From assembly GCF_001648475.1 (NCBI RefSeq), contig NZ_LXSQ01000014.1:1-64000 (forward strand): 64,000 bases of DNA, in the 5' to 3' direction. Below are positions 43,382-51,883 of the stretch, piece by piece (position 1 is the stretch's first letter; each line of letters opens with the position of its first letter). The DNA is from Eikenella halliae (GTDB lineage Bacteria; Pseudomonadota; Gammaproteobacteria; Burkholderiales; Neisseriaceae). A program made the position numbers and the translations under genes. The notes beneath the pieces are model-generated. The model saw nothing but the letters and a program-made list of their open reading frames with translations. It was not told the origin of the DNA and searched no databases.

Positions 43382-44569
43382 ATGATTATCGAAATTACCG
43401 TACCCCCGCTGCCGGAAAGCGTTACCGAAGCCACCCTGATGAGCTGGCACAAGAAGGTGGGCGACTATGTGAACCGCGACGAAAACCTGATCGACCTCGA
43501 AACCGACAAAGTTGTGCTCGAACTGCCCGCCCAGCAGGCCGGTGTGATTGTGGAAATCATCGAACAAGACGGCGCCACCGTTACCGCCGGTCAGCTGTTG
43601 GCTAAAATCGACACCGAAGCCAAAGCAGCAGAAGCCGCCCCGGCTGCCGCCCAAGCCCCCGCTGCCGAATCCGCAGGCCACGTGGCCGCCGCAGGCGCGC
43701 AAGCCGGCGTGGCCATGCCCGCCGCCGCCAAACTGGCTGCCGAAAAAGGCGTGGACGTATCCGGCGTACAAGGTTCCGGCCGCGATGGCCGCGTGCTGAA
43801 AGAAGACGTGGCCGCTATGCCTGCCGCCGCACCCAAAGCCGCTGCCGCCCCGGCCGTGCCGCTGGGCGACCGCGTAGAACAGCGCGTACCGATGAGCCGC
43901 CTGCGCCAGCGCGTGGCCGAACGCCTGCTGCAATCCCAGTCGCAAAACGCCATCCTCACCACGTTCAACGAGGTGAACATGAAGCCGATTATGGATTTGC
44001 GCGCCAAATACAAAGAGAAGTTCGAGAAGCAGTATGGCGTGAAACTGGGCTTCATGTCCTTCTTCGTGAAAGCCGCCGTGGCCGCGCTGAAGAAATTCCC
44101 CGCCGTAAACGCTTCGATTGACGGCAACGACATCGTTTACCACGGCTACTTCGACATCGGCATCGCTGTGGGCAGCCCGCGCGGCCTGGTAGTGCCGATC
44201 CTGCGCAATGTGGATCAGATGAGCATTGCCGACATCGAACTGGCCATCGTGGACTACGCCAATAAAGCCAAGAGCGGCAAAATCGCTATTGAAGACCTCA
44301 CCGGCGGCACGTTCTCCATCACCAACGGCGGCACCTTCGGCTCGATGATGTCCACCCCCATCATCAACCCGCCGCAATCCGCCATCTTGGGCATGCACGC
44401 CACCAAAGAACGCGCCGTGGTGGAAAACGGCCAAGTCGTGGTGCGCCCGATGATGTATCTGGCCCTCTCCTACGACCACCGCATCATCGACGGCCGCGAA
44501 GCCGTGCTCACTTTGGTTACCATCAAAGAAGCCCTCGAAGACCCGGCTCGCCTGATTTTGGAAATCTAA
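43382..44569 (+). CDS. sucB: 2-oxoglutarate dehydrogenase E2 (dihydrolipoyl succinyltransferase)
   Basis: 395 residues: one lipoyl domain (lipoyl Lys in DLETDKVVLE near residue 43), an Ala/Pro-rich linker, the E3-binding domain (AAKLAAEKGVDVSGVQGSGRDGRV) and the catalytic domain ending with SYDHRIIDGREAV. AAAGGA precedes the ATG. The E3 gene lpd, which follows sucB in Neisseria, is not here; rnhA follows instead. Confidence 0.97.
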   Translation: MIIEITVPPLPESVTEATLMSWHKKVGDYVNRDENLIDLETDKVVLELPAQQAGVIVEIIEQDGATVTAGQLLAKIDTEAKAAEAAPAAAQAPAAESAGHVAAAGAQAGVAMPAAAKLAAEKGVDVSGVQGSGRDGRVLKEDVAAMPAAAPKAAAAPAVPLGDRVEQRVPMSRLRQRVAERLLQSQSQNAILTTFNEVNMKPIMDLRAKYKEKFEKQYGVKLGFMSFFVKAAVAALKKFPAVNASIDGNDIVYHGYFDIGIAVGSPRGLVVPILRNVDQMSIADIELAIVDYANKAKSGKIAIEDLTGGTFSITNGGTFGSMMSTPIINPPQSAILGMHATKERAVVENGQVVVRPMMYLALSYDHRIIDGREAVLTLVTIKEALEDPARLILEI

Positions 44570-44601
44570 CGGTTTCTAAAATCTAAGCGCTTAGCCACAT
44601 C

Positions 44602-44634
44602 AGGCTACCTGAAAACCCTTTTTTCAGGTAGCCT
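44602..44634 (+). terminator. DUS-pair hairpin after sucB
   Basis: AGGCTACCTGAAAA and TTTTTTCAGGTAGCCT with a short loop, 35 bases past the sucB stop. A second DUS pair stands at 44661-44690 before rnhA. Confidence 0.5.
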
Positions 44635-44700
44635 TACTCTTTTGCCACATCAAACACAGCAAAGGCTACCTGAAACTTTCAGGTAGCCCAACCAAACACC

Positions 44701-45153
44701 ATGACCGACACCACCGTCCACCTCTACACCGACGGCGCCTGCAAAGGCAATCCCGGCCCAGGCGGCTGGGGCGTGCTGCTGCGCTACGGCCGTCATGAAA
44801 AAGAACTCTGCGGCGGCGAAGCCGACACCACCAACAACCGCATGGAGCTCACCGCCGTTATCCGCGGCCTCGAAGCCCTCAACCGCCCCTGCCAAGTAAC
44901 CATCCACACCGACTCCCAATACGTGAAAAACGGCATGGAAAGCTGGATACACGGCTGGAAGAAAAACGGCTGGAAAACTTCCGCCAAACAATCCGTGAAA
45001 AACGCCGAACTGTGGCAGCAGCTCGACCAACAAGTCGCCCGCCACCAAGTATCCTGGCAATGGGTGAAAGGCCACGCCGGCCACCCCGAAAACGAACGCG
45101 CCGACCAACTGGCCAACCAAGGCGCCGCCAACATAGCCGGAAAGCAACAATAA
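44701..45153 (+). CDS. rnhA: Ribonuclease HI
   Basis: 150-residue RNase H that degrades RNA in RNA:DNA hybrids. The catalytic acidic residues are seen in LYTDGACKGNPGPGGWG (D10), GGEADTTNNRMELTAV (E), HTDSQYVKNG (D) and NERADQLAN (D). It begins a few bases after a DUS, with no obvious Shine-Dalgarno. Confidence 0.96.
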   Translation: MTDTTVHLYTDGACKGNPGPGGWGVLLRYGRHEKELCGGEADTTNNRMELTAVIRGLEALNRPCQVTIHTDSQYVKNGMESWIHGWKKNGWKTSAKQSVKNAELWQQLDQQVARHQVSWQWVKGHAGHPENERADQLANQGAANIAGKQQ

Positions 45154-45154
45154 A

Positions 45155-45177
45155 TGCCAATAATCAAATTATTGGCA
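45155..45177 (+). terminator. Perfect 10-bp hairpin after rnhA
   Basis: TGCCAATAAT and ATTATTGGCA pair exactly around a CAA loop, directly after the rnhA stop. There is no following T tract, so termination is possible but not certain. Confidence 0.45.
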
Positions 45178-45212
45178 CAAAATTCCTCACTGCCAACTAT
45201 CCCTTCCCGCAG

Positions 45213-45241
45213 TTGGCGTTCCGCCCGCCATCTGATAGAAT
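45213..45241 (+). promoter_or_regulatory. Candidate greA promoter
   Basis: TTGGCG (45213-45218), 17 bases, TAGAAT (45236-45241). It predicts a start near 45248 and a leader of about 135 bases that contains two hairpins. Confidence 0.55.
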
Positions 45242-45310
45242 GGTAACCCATACAGTCAATCAAAACGCAGCTTCCGATTCTGCGTTTGATTGGCTAAAAA
45301 TTTGAGTTCA

Positions 45311-45342
45311 CAAGCCGCCGGCACCGGGCGGCTTGCATTTTT
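45311..45342 (+). terminator. Attenuator-like terminator in the greA leader
   Basis: CAAGCCGCC and GGCGGCTTG form a 9-bp GC-rich stem around a 7-base loop, followed by CATTTTTA. This is a good intrinsic terminator placed between the candidate promoter and greA. A second hairpin (GGCTGC-CCC-GCAGCC, 45352-45366) abuts the ribosome-binding site GTGGAG. Confidence 0.65.
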
Positions 45343-45382
45343 ATGCAAAAACGGCTGCCCCGCAGCCCTTGTGGAGAAAATC

Positions 45383-45859
45383 ATGCAAAAGATTCCATTA
45401 ACCGTACGCGGCGCCGAAATGCTCAAGCAAGAATTGCAGCATCTTAAAAGCGTCGAGCGCCCCGCCATTATCGAAGCCATCGCCGAAGCCCGCACCCACG
45501 GCGATTTGTCTGAAAATGCCGAATACGAAGCCGCCAAAGAAAAACAAGGCTTCATCGAAGGCCGCATTTCCGAGCTGGAAAACAAGCTCTCCGTAGCCCA
45601 CATCATCGACCCCACAGAAATCCACGCCGAAGGCAAAATCGTATTCGGCTGCACCGTCGTGCTGGAAGACTTGGAAAACGAAACCCAAGTGCGCTACCAA
45701 ATCGTTGGCGACGACGAGGCCGACATTAAAGACAACAAAATCTCCATCAGCTCGCCCATTTCCCGCGCCCTTATCGGCAAAGAAGAAGGCGACGTGGCCG
45801 AAGTGCAGGCGCCCGGCGGCGTGCGCGAATACGAAGTTATCGAAGTGCTGTATATCTAG
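45383..45859 (+). CDS. greA: Transcription elongation factor GreA
   Basis: 158-residue factor that enters the RNA polymerase secondary channel and stimulates cleavage of backtracked RNA. The coiled-coil tip has the acidic pair in HGDLSENAEYEAAKEKQ, and the C-terminal domain ends APGGVREYEVIEVLYI. GGAG precedes the ATG at 45383; the in-frame extension upstream runs through the leader hairpins and is rejected. Confidence 0.96.
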   Translation: MQKIPLTVRGAEMLKQELQHLKSVERPAIIEAIAEARTHGDLSENAEYEAAKEKQGFIEGRISELENKLSVAHIIDPTEIHAEGKIVFGCTVVLEDLENETQVRYQIVGDDEADIKDNKISISSPISRALIGKEEGDVAEVQAPGGVREYEVIEVLYI

Positions 45860-45873
45860 CGGGCGGGGGCGAA

Positions 45874-46467
45874 ATGAACCAAAATTTCAATCCCTACCAG
45901 GCCCCGCAAAGCCAAGAATATCTGCCGCAAAGTACAAGTGAATGCTGGCGCGAAGGCAAACGCGTCTTTCTGCCTGCCGGTACCGACCTGCCTTGCCGCT
46001 GCATCCATTGTGGCGAAGAGGCTGCACCGCCACGCCGACAACGTAAACTCTATTGGCATCATCCCGCACTATATTTGTTGATATTCACTGCATTTATCGG
46101 CCTGCCAGGGCTATTGGTTTATCTGATTGTGGCCTTGATTGTACGAAAAAAAATTACGGTTACGGCCGCACGTTGCCCCACACACCGCAAACAGATGCGC
46201 CAAATTTATATTGGTATATTCATTCTGTTGTTGATCACGCTGTTCCTGCCGTATTTTGCCTCCACCGAAAACGGCATGGTTGATAGTAGCCTGATGTCGC
46301 TGTTGTATATCGGTTTAGTTTTAATTTGGCTGGTGCTGATAATTCTCGCTTCCGTCTTCCGCCTACGCGCTGTGCGAATCAATGAAGAATACAGCATCCT
46401 CAAAGGCTTCGGTCGTGGCTTTCTCAACACCCTGCCGGAAGAATACAAACTCGACAGCCGACGCTAA
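45874..46467 (+). CDS. Multi-helix membrane protein with NPYQAP N-terminus
   Basis: 197 residues. A cytoplasmic N-terminal part with NPYQAPQ (near residue 6) and paired cysteines in CRCIHCGEE, then about four hydrophobic segments (near 66-90, 113-130 and 143-166). GGGCGGGGG precedes the ATG. The NPYQAP start is seen in many uncharacterised bacterial membrane proteins. It begins 14 bases after greA and could be co-transcribed. Function unknown. Confidence 0.65.
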   Translation: MNQNFNPYQAPQSQEYLPQSTSECWREGKRVFLPAGTDLPCRCIHCGEEAAPPRRQRKLYWHHPALYLLIFTAFIGLPGLLVYLIVALIVRKKITVTAARCPTHRKQMRQIYIGIFILLLITLFLPYFASTENGMVDSSLMSLLYIGLVLIWLVLIILASVFRLRAVRINEEYSILKGFGRGFLNTLPEEYKLDSRR

Positions 46468-46629
46468 CGCCGACCTCTGTTTGAATAGGGGCGGTAATCA
46501 ATTTTCAGGTAGCCTATTCATAAGCGGAAGGCTACCTGAAAACATAATATGCCCAAGTTTCTGCACAGCCGAAGCCATCGTTTTCAAGCCGCCTTATTTT
46601 TTCAGCCGCCCCGCAAGCGCTCCGGAAGC

Positions 46630-46677
46630 ACGGTAAGGCTGAGCAAAGCGTTGGCTTTCTGATTTTAATCCGCTATA
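46630..46677. repeat. Right half of a Correia-like element
   Basis: CGGTAAGGCTGAGCAAAGCGTTGGC...TGATTTTAATCCGCTATA matches the right half of the element type, without a left end. It lies directly upstream of the DUF1289 gene and could provide its promoter region. Confidence 0.45.
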
Positions 46678-46713
46678 CAATGCCGCTTTCCACGCCTGCC
46701 GGTTTTCCCGCCA

Positions 46714-46965
46714 ATGGAACAACTCGAATTTTTCAGCATTCCCAGCCCCTGTATCGGCGTTTGCCAGGCCAATAGCAAGGGCTATTGCAAAGGCTGTTTG
46801 CGCAGCCGTGAGGAGCGGCTGTATTGGCTGAAGCTGACGGATACGCAGAAGCAGAACGTGCTGCGCCTGTGCCGTTTGCGCAAGCGCAAGCTGTTGCAGT
46901 TGGCGGCTGAGCAGCAGACCGTTTCCATTGAGCTGCCGGAACAGATGGATTTCGATTTTTTCTAA
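46714..46965 (+). CDS. DUF1289-family cysteine-rich small protein
   Basis: 83 residues. SPCIGVC, then CKGCLRSREERLYWLKLT is the DUF1289 pattern with four cysteines (probably metal or Fe-S binding), followed by a basic helix (RLCRLRKRKLLQL). No strong ribosome-binding site is visible; a Correia half-element lies upstream. Role unknown. Confidence 0.82.
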   Translation: MEQLEFFSIPSPCIGVCQANSKGYCKGCLRSREERLYWLKLTDTQKQNVLRLCRLRKRKLLQLAAEQQTVSIELPEQMDFDFF

Positions 46966-47013
46966 GCATCCCGTTGCCCATTCTTCTTTCTCTTTTATCG
47001 TTAAACATCAATC

Positions 47014-47931
47014 ATGCTGGTTTTATCTGCTTTATCTTTTCTTCCCACCTCTTGGACATGGCAGTTTCTCGCCTTGGCGGTTTTGTGCAGCGTGGCGGTT
47101 TCGGTGCTGCTGAAAATCGCGCGCAAACAAGGGGTTCACATTGAGCATGCGATTGCGGTGAACTATATTGTGGCCACGGCCTGCTGCTGGTTTTTGCTTG
47201 AGCCGCCGCTGGATGGTCTGCGCGGGGCGGATATTGGCAGCCTGTGGCCGTTTTTGGCTTTGGGCGTGCTGTTGCCGAGCATCTTTGTGGTGATGGCGCG
47301 GGCGGTGGAACAGGCGGGGATTGTGCGCTCGGATGCGGCGCAGCGGCTGTCGCTGGTGTTGCCGGTGTTGGCGGCTTTTCTGCTGTTTGGCGAACAGCTG
47401 AGCCGCAACAAAATCGTGAGCATCGTGCTGGCCTTCAGCGCGCTGGCGGCTTTGCTCTATAAGCCGGGCAAGGGCAAACAGGGCGGCGGGATGTTTTGGC
47501 TGGTGGGAGTGTGGCTGGGCTTCGGAGTGATTGATATTCTGTTTAAGCAGTTATCCAAAACCGGGCAGGCGCTGTCGCTGAATTTGTTTGTGGCCTTCGC
47601 GCTGGCTTGCGTGCTGATGTGGGGTTATGTTTGGCGGCAGGGCAAACCGCTCAAGGCGGCGGATTTTGCCGGCGGGCTGCTGCTTGGATTGTTGAATTTC
47701 GGCAATATCCTGTTTTATATCAAGGCACACCATGCATTTTCCGGCGACCCAACCTTGGTATTTGCCGGTATGAACTTGGGTGTGATTGTGTTGGGTACGC
47801 TCACCGGCGCGCTGGCGTTCAAGGAGAAGATTTCGGCAGTGAACCAAGCCGGCATTGTGCTGGCACTCGCAGCGATTTACAGCTTGTTTTATTTGGATTG
47901 GCTGCTGGCGAAGCTGGGCGTGGCAGTGTGA
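47014..47931 (+). CDS. DMT-superfamily (EamA) transporter
   Basis: 305 residues with ten predicted helices in two repeats typical of drug/metabolite transporters. The end of the first repeat (SDAAQRLSLVLPVLAAFLLFGEQLS) and of the second (LVFAGMNLGVIVLGTLTGALAFKEKIS) show the EamA pattern. It starts 49 bases after the DUF1289 gene and may be co-transcribed. Substrate unknown. Confidence 0.82.
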   Translation: MLVLSALSFLPTSWTWQFLALAVLCSVAVSVLLKIARKQGVHIEHAIAVNYIVATACCWFLLEPPLDGLRGADIGSLWPFLALGVLLPSIFVVMARAVEQAGIVRSDAAQRLSLVLPVLAAFLLFGEQLSRNKIVSIVLAFSALAALLYKPGKGKQGGGMFWLVGVWLGFGVIDILFKQLSKTGQALSLNLFVAFALACVLMWGYVWRQGKPLKAADFAGGLLLGLLNFGNILFYIKAHHAFSGDPTLVFAGMNLGVIVLGTLTGALAFKEKISAVNQAGIVLALAAIYSLFYLDWLLAKLGVAV

Positions 47932-48027
47932 TCAGCCTCACAGAAACTGTGCCGCACTACGTTTGAACTGCATTGCAGCTTCGCTTTCAGGTAGCCTCTA
48001 TGGCGCGGATAAAGGCTACCTGAAAAC

Positions 48028-48107
48028 TATAGTGGATTAAGGCAAGGCGTATAGGCAGTACGTCAAGGCGAGCCAACACCATATCATTGCAATTTTAATC
48101 CACTATA
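48028..48107. repeat. Correia-like element, short subtype
   Basis: 80 bases from TATAGTGGATTAAGGCAAGG to TTTTAATCCACTATA. The interior GCGTATAGGCAGTACGTCAAGGCGAGCCAACACC is shorter than in the roughly 105-base copies. DUS copies lie on both sides (48013 and the pair at 48133-48165). Confidence 0.8.
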
Positions 48108-48213
48108 TCCGACTGTTTTGCCATACCAATACAAAGGCTACCTGAAAACAATTTTTCAGGTAGCCTTTTCTTATTGGTTCGTTAATTCTTATTGGTTCAT
48201 CCAATGGTTGCCA

Positions 48214-50469
48214 TCAGAACTGCCACGACAGGCTGCCTTTGATGTTTCTGCCCACGCCGCTCACGGCCTCACCCAAGTAGGGGGCGTAGCGGCGGTTGAA
48301 CAGATTGTCCACGGTCAGACGCAGGGTGAACTGTTTTTGGCGTGGCGGCTGCCAGGTGGCGAAGAGGCCGTGTAGGGCGTAGCCTTTGGATTTGGGTAGC
48401 GCCCAGTAGGCGGCCATCGGGTCGCCGTCGGTGGGCGAGCGGTCTTGGCGGCGGATGAATTCGGCTTTCCAGCCGAAGGTTAGGCCTTGCGCGGAGAAGC
48501 GTGCGCCGAGGGTGGCGGTAGCTTTACGCGGCGGAATATCGGCAAGCCAGGTGTCTTGGTCGTGCCAGGGGTTGCGCGGCGATCCTTGGCGTTTGCCGCG
48601 CATGAAGGAATAAGTGAGACCGGCAAACCAGCGGTCGGATTCATAGTAGCCCTCGATTTCGCCGCCGCGTATGGTGTAGCCGGGCAGGTTGCGGTAGTTG
48701 CCGATGGGTTGGGCGCACACACTGCTGGGGCGGTTGGGCAGCTGTTCGCGGCAGAAAATGCCCCTGCTTTTGAAGATTTCGTCTTTGCCGCGTATGTGGA
48801 ACAGGGTGGTACGCAGTTGCAGGCTGTCTTCTGCACGCAGCAGGTTCTGCCAGCGCAGGATGCCGCCGAGGCGGAAGGAGGTAAGGCGCTCGGGTTCGAG
48901 GTAGCGGCTGGTGGCGGAAGCGCTGCTAGCGGCGGATTGCACTTCGTATTGTTCGTCGATTACGGGGGCGCGCCAGGTGCGGCTGGCGTTGGCAAACAGC
49001 AAGATATTTTCGCTCGGCTGCCAGGCGATGCCCAAAAACGGCGACCAGCCTCTGTAGGTTTTGCTGCGGTAGTCGTGGCCGGCGGATGGGGTGTTGTAGC
49101 CGCGTGCCAAATTGGGCTCGCCTTGGTTGTGGATATGGTCGTAGCGCAGGGCAGGGGTAAGAGTCCATGTGCCGATGCGGATTTCGTCTTGTACGTAAAA
49201 ACTGTTTTGCTGCTGCTTGCCGGCAGGCATGTAGTAGGGTTGGAAGCGGCCGTAGTTGAAATTGGCGTTGTTTTGCCGACTCTTGTCGTACATCATCACT
49301 TCGCGTACGTGGCGGTTGGTTTGTAGGCCGAGGGTGAGGCGGTGTTGCAGGCTGCCGGTGGAGAAACGGCTCACGTTGCTAATGTCTAGGCCGGTGTCCT
49401 GATAGGCGGTGTGGCTTTGGTTGCCCATGCTGCCGAGGAAGCCGGAGCCGGCGTTTTCCGGGCGGGTATCGTCTTGCACGGTTTTAGCGTGGTTGAGCTG
49501 CACGGTGAGGTCGAACCACGGGTTTTCCGGCATGTAGCGGTATTTGAGCGAATAGCTTTGGTCGTCTTGGCGGCGGTACACCAGTTTGCGCTTCCAGGCG
49601 GCATCCAGACCGTAGCGGCGAATTTCGGCTTGTGAAGGGCCGCGCAATTCGCCGCGTTTGGCGGCAAAAGGCTCCCAGGCATGATGCCGACCGTACATGG
49701 CCGATAGGGTGAAGCGGTGGGAGGAAGCCGGACTGTAGTTGCTTTTGATGAGGAAGCTCTGCTGGTTGTTGGCGGAATACGCCAGCCGCTCGCCATCGGG
49801 CTGTTCAATATCGTGACCGCGCCGCACCGAGGTGTAGAGCAGGCCGTCCCAGCTTTGGTTGTTGTTTTGCAGGAAGAGGGCTGCGCTGGTTTGCCATTGC
49901 TCGTCGTTGGTATGATGGCTGATTTTCAGCAGCCCGCCCACGTTTTGCCCTTCACGCAAAAACTCTTTTGCATCACGGCTTTCCAGCTTGACTGCGCCGC
50001 CGAAACCGCCGTTGCCGCGCGATACGTCAAACGAACCTTTGTCCACCGTAACTTGGCGCAGCAGTTCCGGCTCGATAAACACCGATCCTTGCCGATAGCG
50101 CTCGAAGTTTTTGGCTGCGCCGTCGATGGAAATTTTGATATCTTCGTTATCGCCGAAGCCCCAGATATTCAGGGTTTGCCCGCCGGGGCGCGGCGAACCG
50201 GAGCTGCTGGTGCCGGGCAGCAGGTCGAGCAGGGAGGCCACGTTGTCGGCCTGCTGCTGGTCGATGTTTTCGCGGGTAAGGCGGGATTGCCCGGCCTGAG
50301 TGGAAAGCGCGCGCTGCCCTTTGATTTCAATCACGGGCAATACGGCGCTATCGCCGATTTCACCGGCTGCCCGGGCAGGCAAAACAGCGAAACCGAATAC
50401 GGCTGGCAGGCATAAGGCAGATAACAGGCGGCTCTGCAGGCAGGAAAATGGATGGGGCGGTGTGTGCAT
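48214..50469 (-). CDS. TonB-dependent outer-membrane receptor, heme/hemoglobin-receptor type
   Basis: About 751 residues from the ATG at 50469, which puts the signal peptide (cleavage near LPARA|AGE) at the N-terminus; the ATG at 50523 would add 18 residues. The plug domain has GFGDNEDIKISIDGAAKNF and VTVDKGSFDVSRGNGGFGGAVKL, and the barrel has FANASRTWRAPVIDE (FRAP-like) and a terminal LSWQF. The plug pattern is that of heme/hemoglobin receptors. A Fur-box-like sequence overlaps the promoter. No TonB, heme transporter or heme oxygenase gene is adjacent, so the substrate is inferred from family resemblance only. Confidence 0.85.
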   Translation of the reverse strand: MHTPPHPFSCLQSRLLSALCLPAVFGFAVLPARAAGEIGDSAVLPVIEIKGQRALSTQAGQSRLTRENIDQQQADNVASLLDLLPGTSSSGSPRPGGQTLNIWGFGDNEDIKISIDGAAKNFERYRQGSVFIEPELLRQVTVDKGSFDVSRGNGGFGGAVKLESRDAKEFLREGQNVGGLLKISHHTNDEQWQTSAALFLQNNNQSWDGLLYTSVRRGHDIEQPDGERLAYSANNQQSFLIKSNYSPASSHRFTLSAMYGRHHAWEPFAAKRGELRGPSQAEIRRYGLDAAWKRKLVYRRQDDQSYSLKYRYMPENPWFDLTVQLNHAKTVQDDTRPENAGSGFLGSMGNQSHTAYQDTGLDISNVSRFSTGSLQHRLTLGLQTNRHVREVMMYDKSRQNNANFNYGRFQPYYMPAGKQQQNSFYVQDEIRIGTWTLTPALRYDHIHNQGEPNLARGYNTPSAGHDYRSKTYRGWSPFLGIAWQPSENILLFANASRTWRAPVIDEQYEVQSAASSASATSRYLEPERLTSFRLGGILRWQNLLRAEDSLQLRTTLFHIRGKDEIFKSRGIFCREQLPNRPSSVCAQPIGNYRNLPGYTIRGGEIEGYYESDRWFAGLTYSFMRGKRQGSPRNPWHDQDTWLADIPPRKATATLGARFSAQGLTFGWKAEFIRRQDRSPTDGDPMAAYWALPKSKGYALHGLFATWQPPRQKQFTLRLTVDNLFNRRYAPYLGEAVSGVGRNIKGSLSWQF

Positions 50470-50540
50470 TTGGGTTCTCGAAACGGAATGACTGTATGAA
50501 AAAACAGCCTGGACGGTATTCATTAGGCTGCCACCATAAT

Positions 50541-50582
50541 ATAAGTGATAACAATTCTATATTTCGTTTTAAAAGAGGTAAA
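50541..50582 (-). promoter_or_regulatory. Promoter with Fur-box-like operator for the TonB receptor
   Basis: On the minus strand TTTACC (50577-50582), 17 bases, TAGAAT (50554-50559). The plus-strand stretch 50541-50559 (ATAAGTGATAACAATTCTA) partially matches the 19-bp Fur consensus, best in GATAACAATT, and would cover the -10. Iron repression is therefore plausible. Confidence 0.4.
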
Positions 50583-50669
50583 GGAACTTTAGCATTAGCA
50601 AGTGAATTGTTGCGACACTGTAAACCTAAGGGTGAATTTATTGCTTTCTAACTGCCCGCCACAGAAAAG

Positions 50670-50699
50670 GGCTACCTGAAAACCGGTTTTCAGGTAGCC
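50670..50699 (-). terminator. Perfect zero-loop DUS palindrome after mutY
   Basis: GGCTACCTGAAAACC is joined directly to its exact complement (15-bp arms, no spacer). It lies 7 bases past the mutY stop. Confidence 0.5.
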
Positions 50700-50706
50700 T
50701 CTTGCT

Positions 50707-51723
50707 TTACCCGCACCGCAAATATTCCGCCAGCGGCTTGGGCAAACCGTATTCCGCCGCATTGGCCCACAGGCTGCCGTGTGCCGCGGCCGCCGCCACG
50801 CCGTTTGCCTGCAAAGGCGTAATCTGCAACAGGCGGTGCGTGAGGCGGTGGCTCACCAAATCTCCTTCGGCCAAATCTTCCGCCGCCACGCCGAAAGCGG
50901 CTGCACGTTCATACAAGTCATCCAGCCGCTCAAAGCAGGGCACGCAGTAGAGCCCGCCCCAAATGCCGCCGGACGGGCGTTTTTCCAGCAGCACCCTGCC
51001 CTGTTTGTCGCGCAACACCAGCCAATACAGCGCCACTTCCTTCACCTCCACCGCGGTTTTCTTGCGCGGCAGTTCGGCAATCCGCCCTTGCTGTTTGGCC
51101 AGGCAGATTTCCGCCATCGGGCAGGCATCACAATGCGGTTTGCTGCGTTTGCACACCATCGCGCCCAAGTCCATCAGCCCTTGCGTGTAGGGGGTCATGT
51201 CCTCGGCTGCGGGCAGCAGGCTTTCGGCCAAATCCCACAAAACGGTTTCAAATTTTTTATCGCCGATTGCCCCGTCTTGCGCAAACACGCGGCACAAAAC
51301 TCGCTTCACGTTGCCGTCTAAAATCGCCTCGCGCCGGCCGAAGGCAAAGGCGGCAATCGCCGCTGCCGTACTGCGCCCCACGCCCTTGAGCGTTTCCAAG
51401 CCTTGGCGCGTATCGGGAAAGCGGCCGCCGAAATCGCGCACCACCTGTTTGGCCGCCGCATGCAGATTGCGGGCGCGGCTGTAGTAGCCCAGCCCGGCCC
51501 ATAGCGCGAGCACTTCGTCTTCATCCGCCGCAGCCAGCGCAGCCACGTTTGGAAACGCCGCCAGAAAGCGCGGATAGTATTCCAACACAGTGGCCACCTG
51601 CGTTTGCTGCAGCATAATCTCCGAAAGCCACACCGCATAAGGATCGCGCACCTGCCAAGGCAGGCCGTGCCGCCCGTGTTGCTTTTGCCAGCGCACCAGC
51701 CGGGCAGAGAAATCTGTGTTCAT
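50707..51723 (-). CDS. mutY: Adenine DNA glycosylase MutY
   Basis: 338-residue base-excision enzyme that removes A opposite 8-oxo-G. The catalytic helix-hairpin-helix is LKGVGRSTAAAIAAFAFG with the following Asp in AILDGNVKRVL. The [4Fe-4S] cysteines are C-x6-C-x2-C-x5-C in CKRSKPHCDACPMAEIC. The C-terminal NUDIX-like domain recognises 8-oxo-G. The ATG at 51723 starts the family-typical N-terminus. Confidence 0.96.
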   Translation of the reverse strand: MNTDFSARLVRWQKQHGRHGLPWQVRDPYAVWLSEIMLQQTQVATVLEYYPRFLAAFPNVAALAAADEDEVLALWAGLGYYSRARNLHAAAKQVVRDFGGRFPDTRQGLETLKGVGRSTAAAIAAFAFGRREAILDGNVKRVLCRVFAQDGAIGDKKFETVLWDLAESLLPAAEDMTPYTQGLMDLGAMVCKRSKPHCDACPMAEICLAKQQGRIAELPRKKTAVEVKEVALYWLVLRDKQGRVLLEKRPSGGIWGGLYCVPCFERLDDLYERAAAFGVAAEDLAEGDLVSHRLTHRLLQITPLQANGVAAAAAHGSLWANAAEYGLPKPLAEYLRCG

Positions 51724-51758
51724 ATATAAGGCTACCTGAAACCGAAAATCCCGTATTG

Positions 51759-51790
51759 TATAGCGGATTAAAATGGCAATGATACTGCGC
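51759..51790. repeat. Left half of a Correia-like element
   Basis: TATAGCGGATTAAAATGGCAATGATACTGCGCAAG matches the left part of the short subtype (48028-48107 read from its other end). No right end is visible. It lies in the short mutY/rRNA methylase divergent gap. Confidence 0.4.
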
Positions 51791-51883
51791 AAGCTGCCGC
51801 CGGATGGTTTTCAGATAGCCTTCCGCCGCAATCCGTCCGTTTCCCGCTATAATCGCAGCCCAAACCAACCCCGATTGCCGTTC

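Noticed and set aside
50469..50523. Earlier ATG (50523) for the TonB receptor
   Set aside because: It would bury the signal peptide behind about 38 residues. GAGAA before the ATG at 50469 and a canonical signal peptide favour the shorter form, though the longer one is not excluded.
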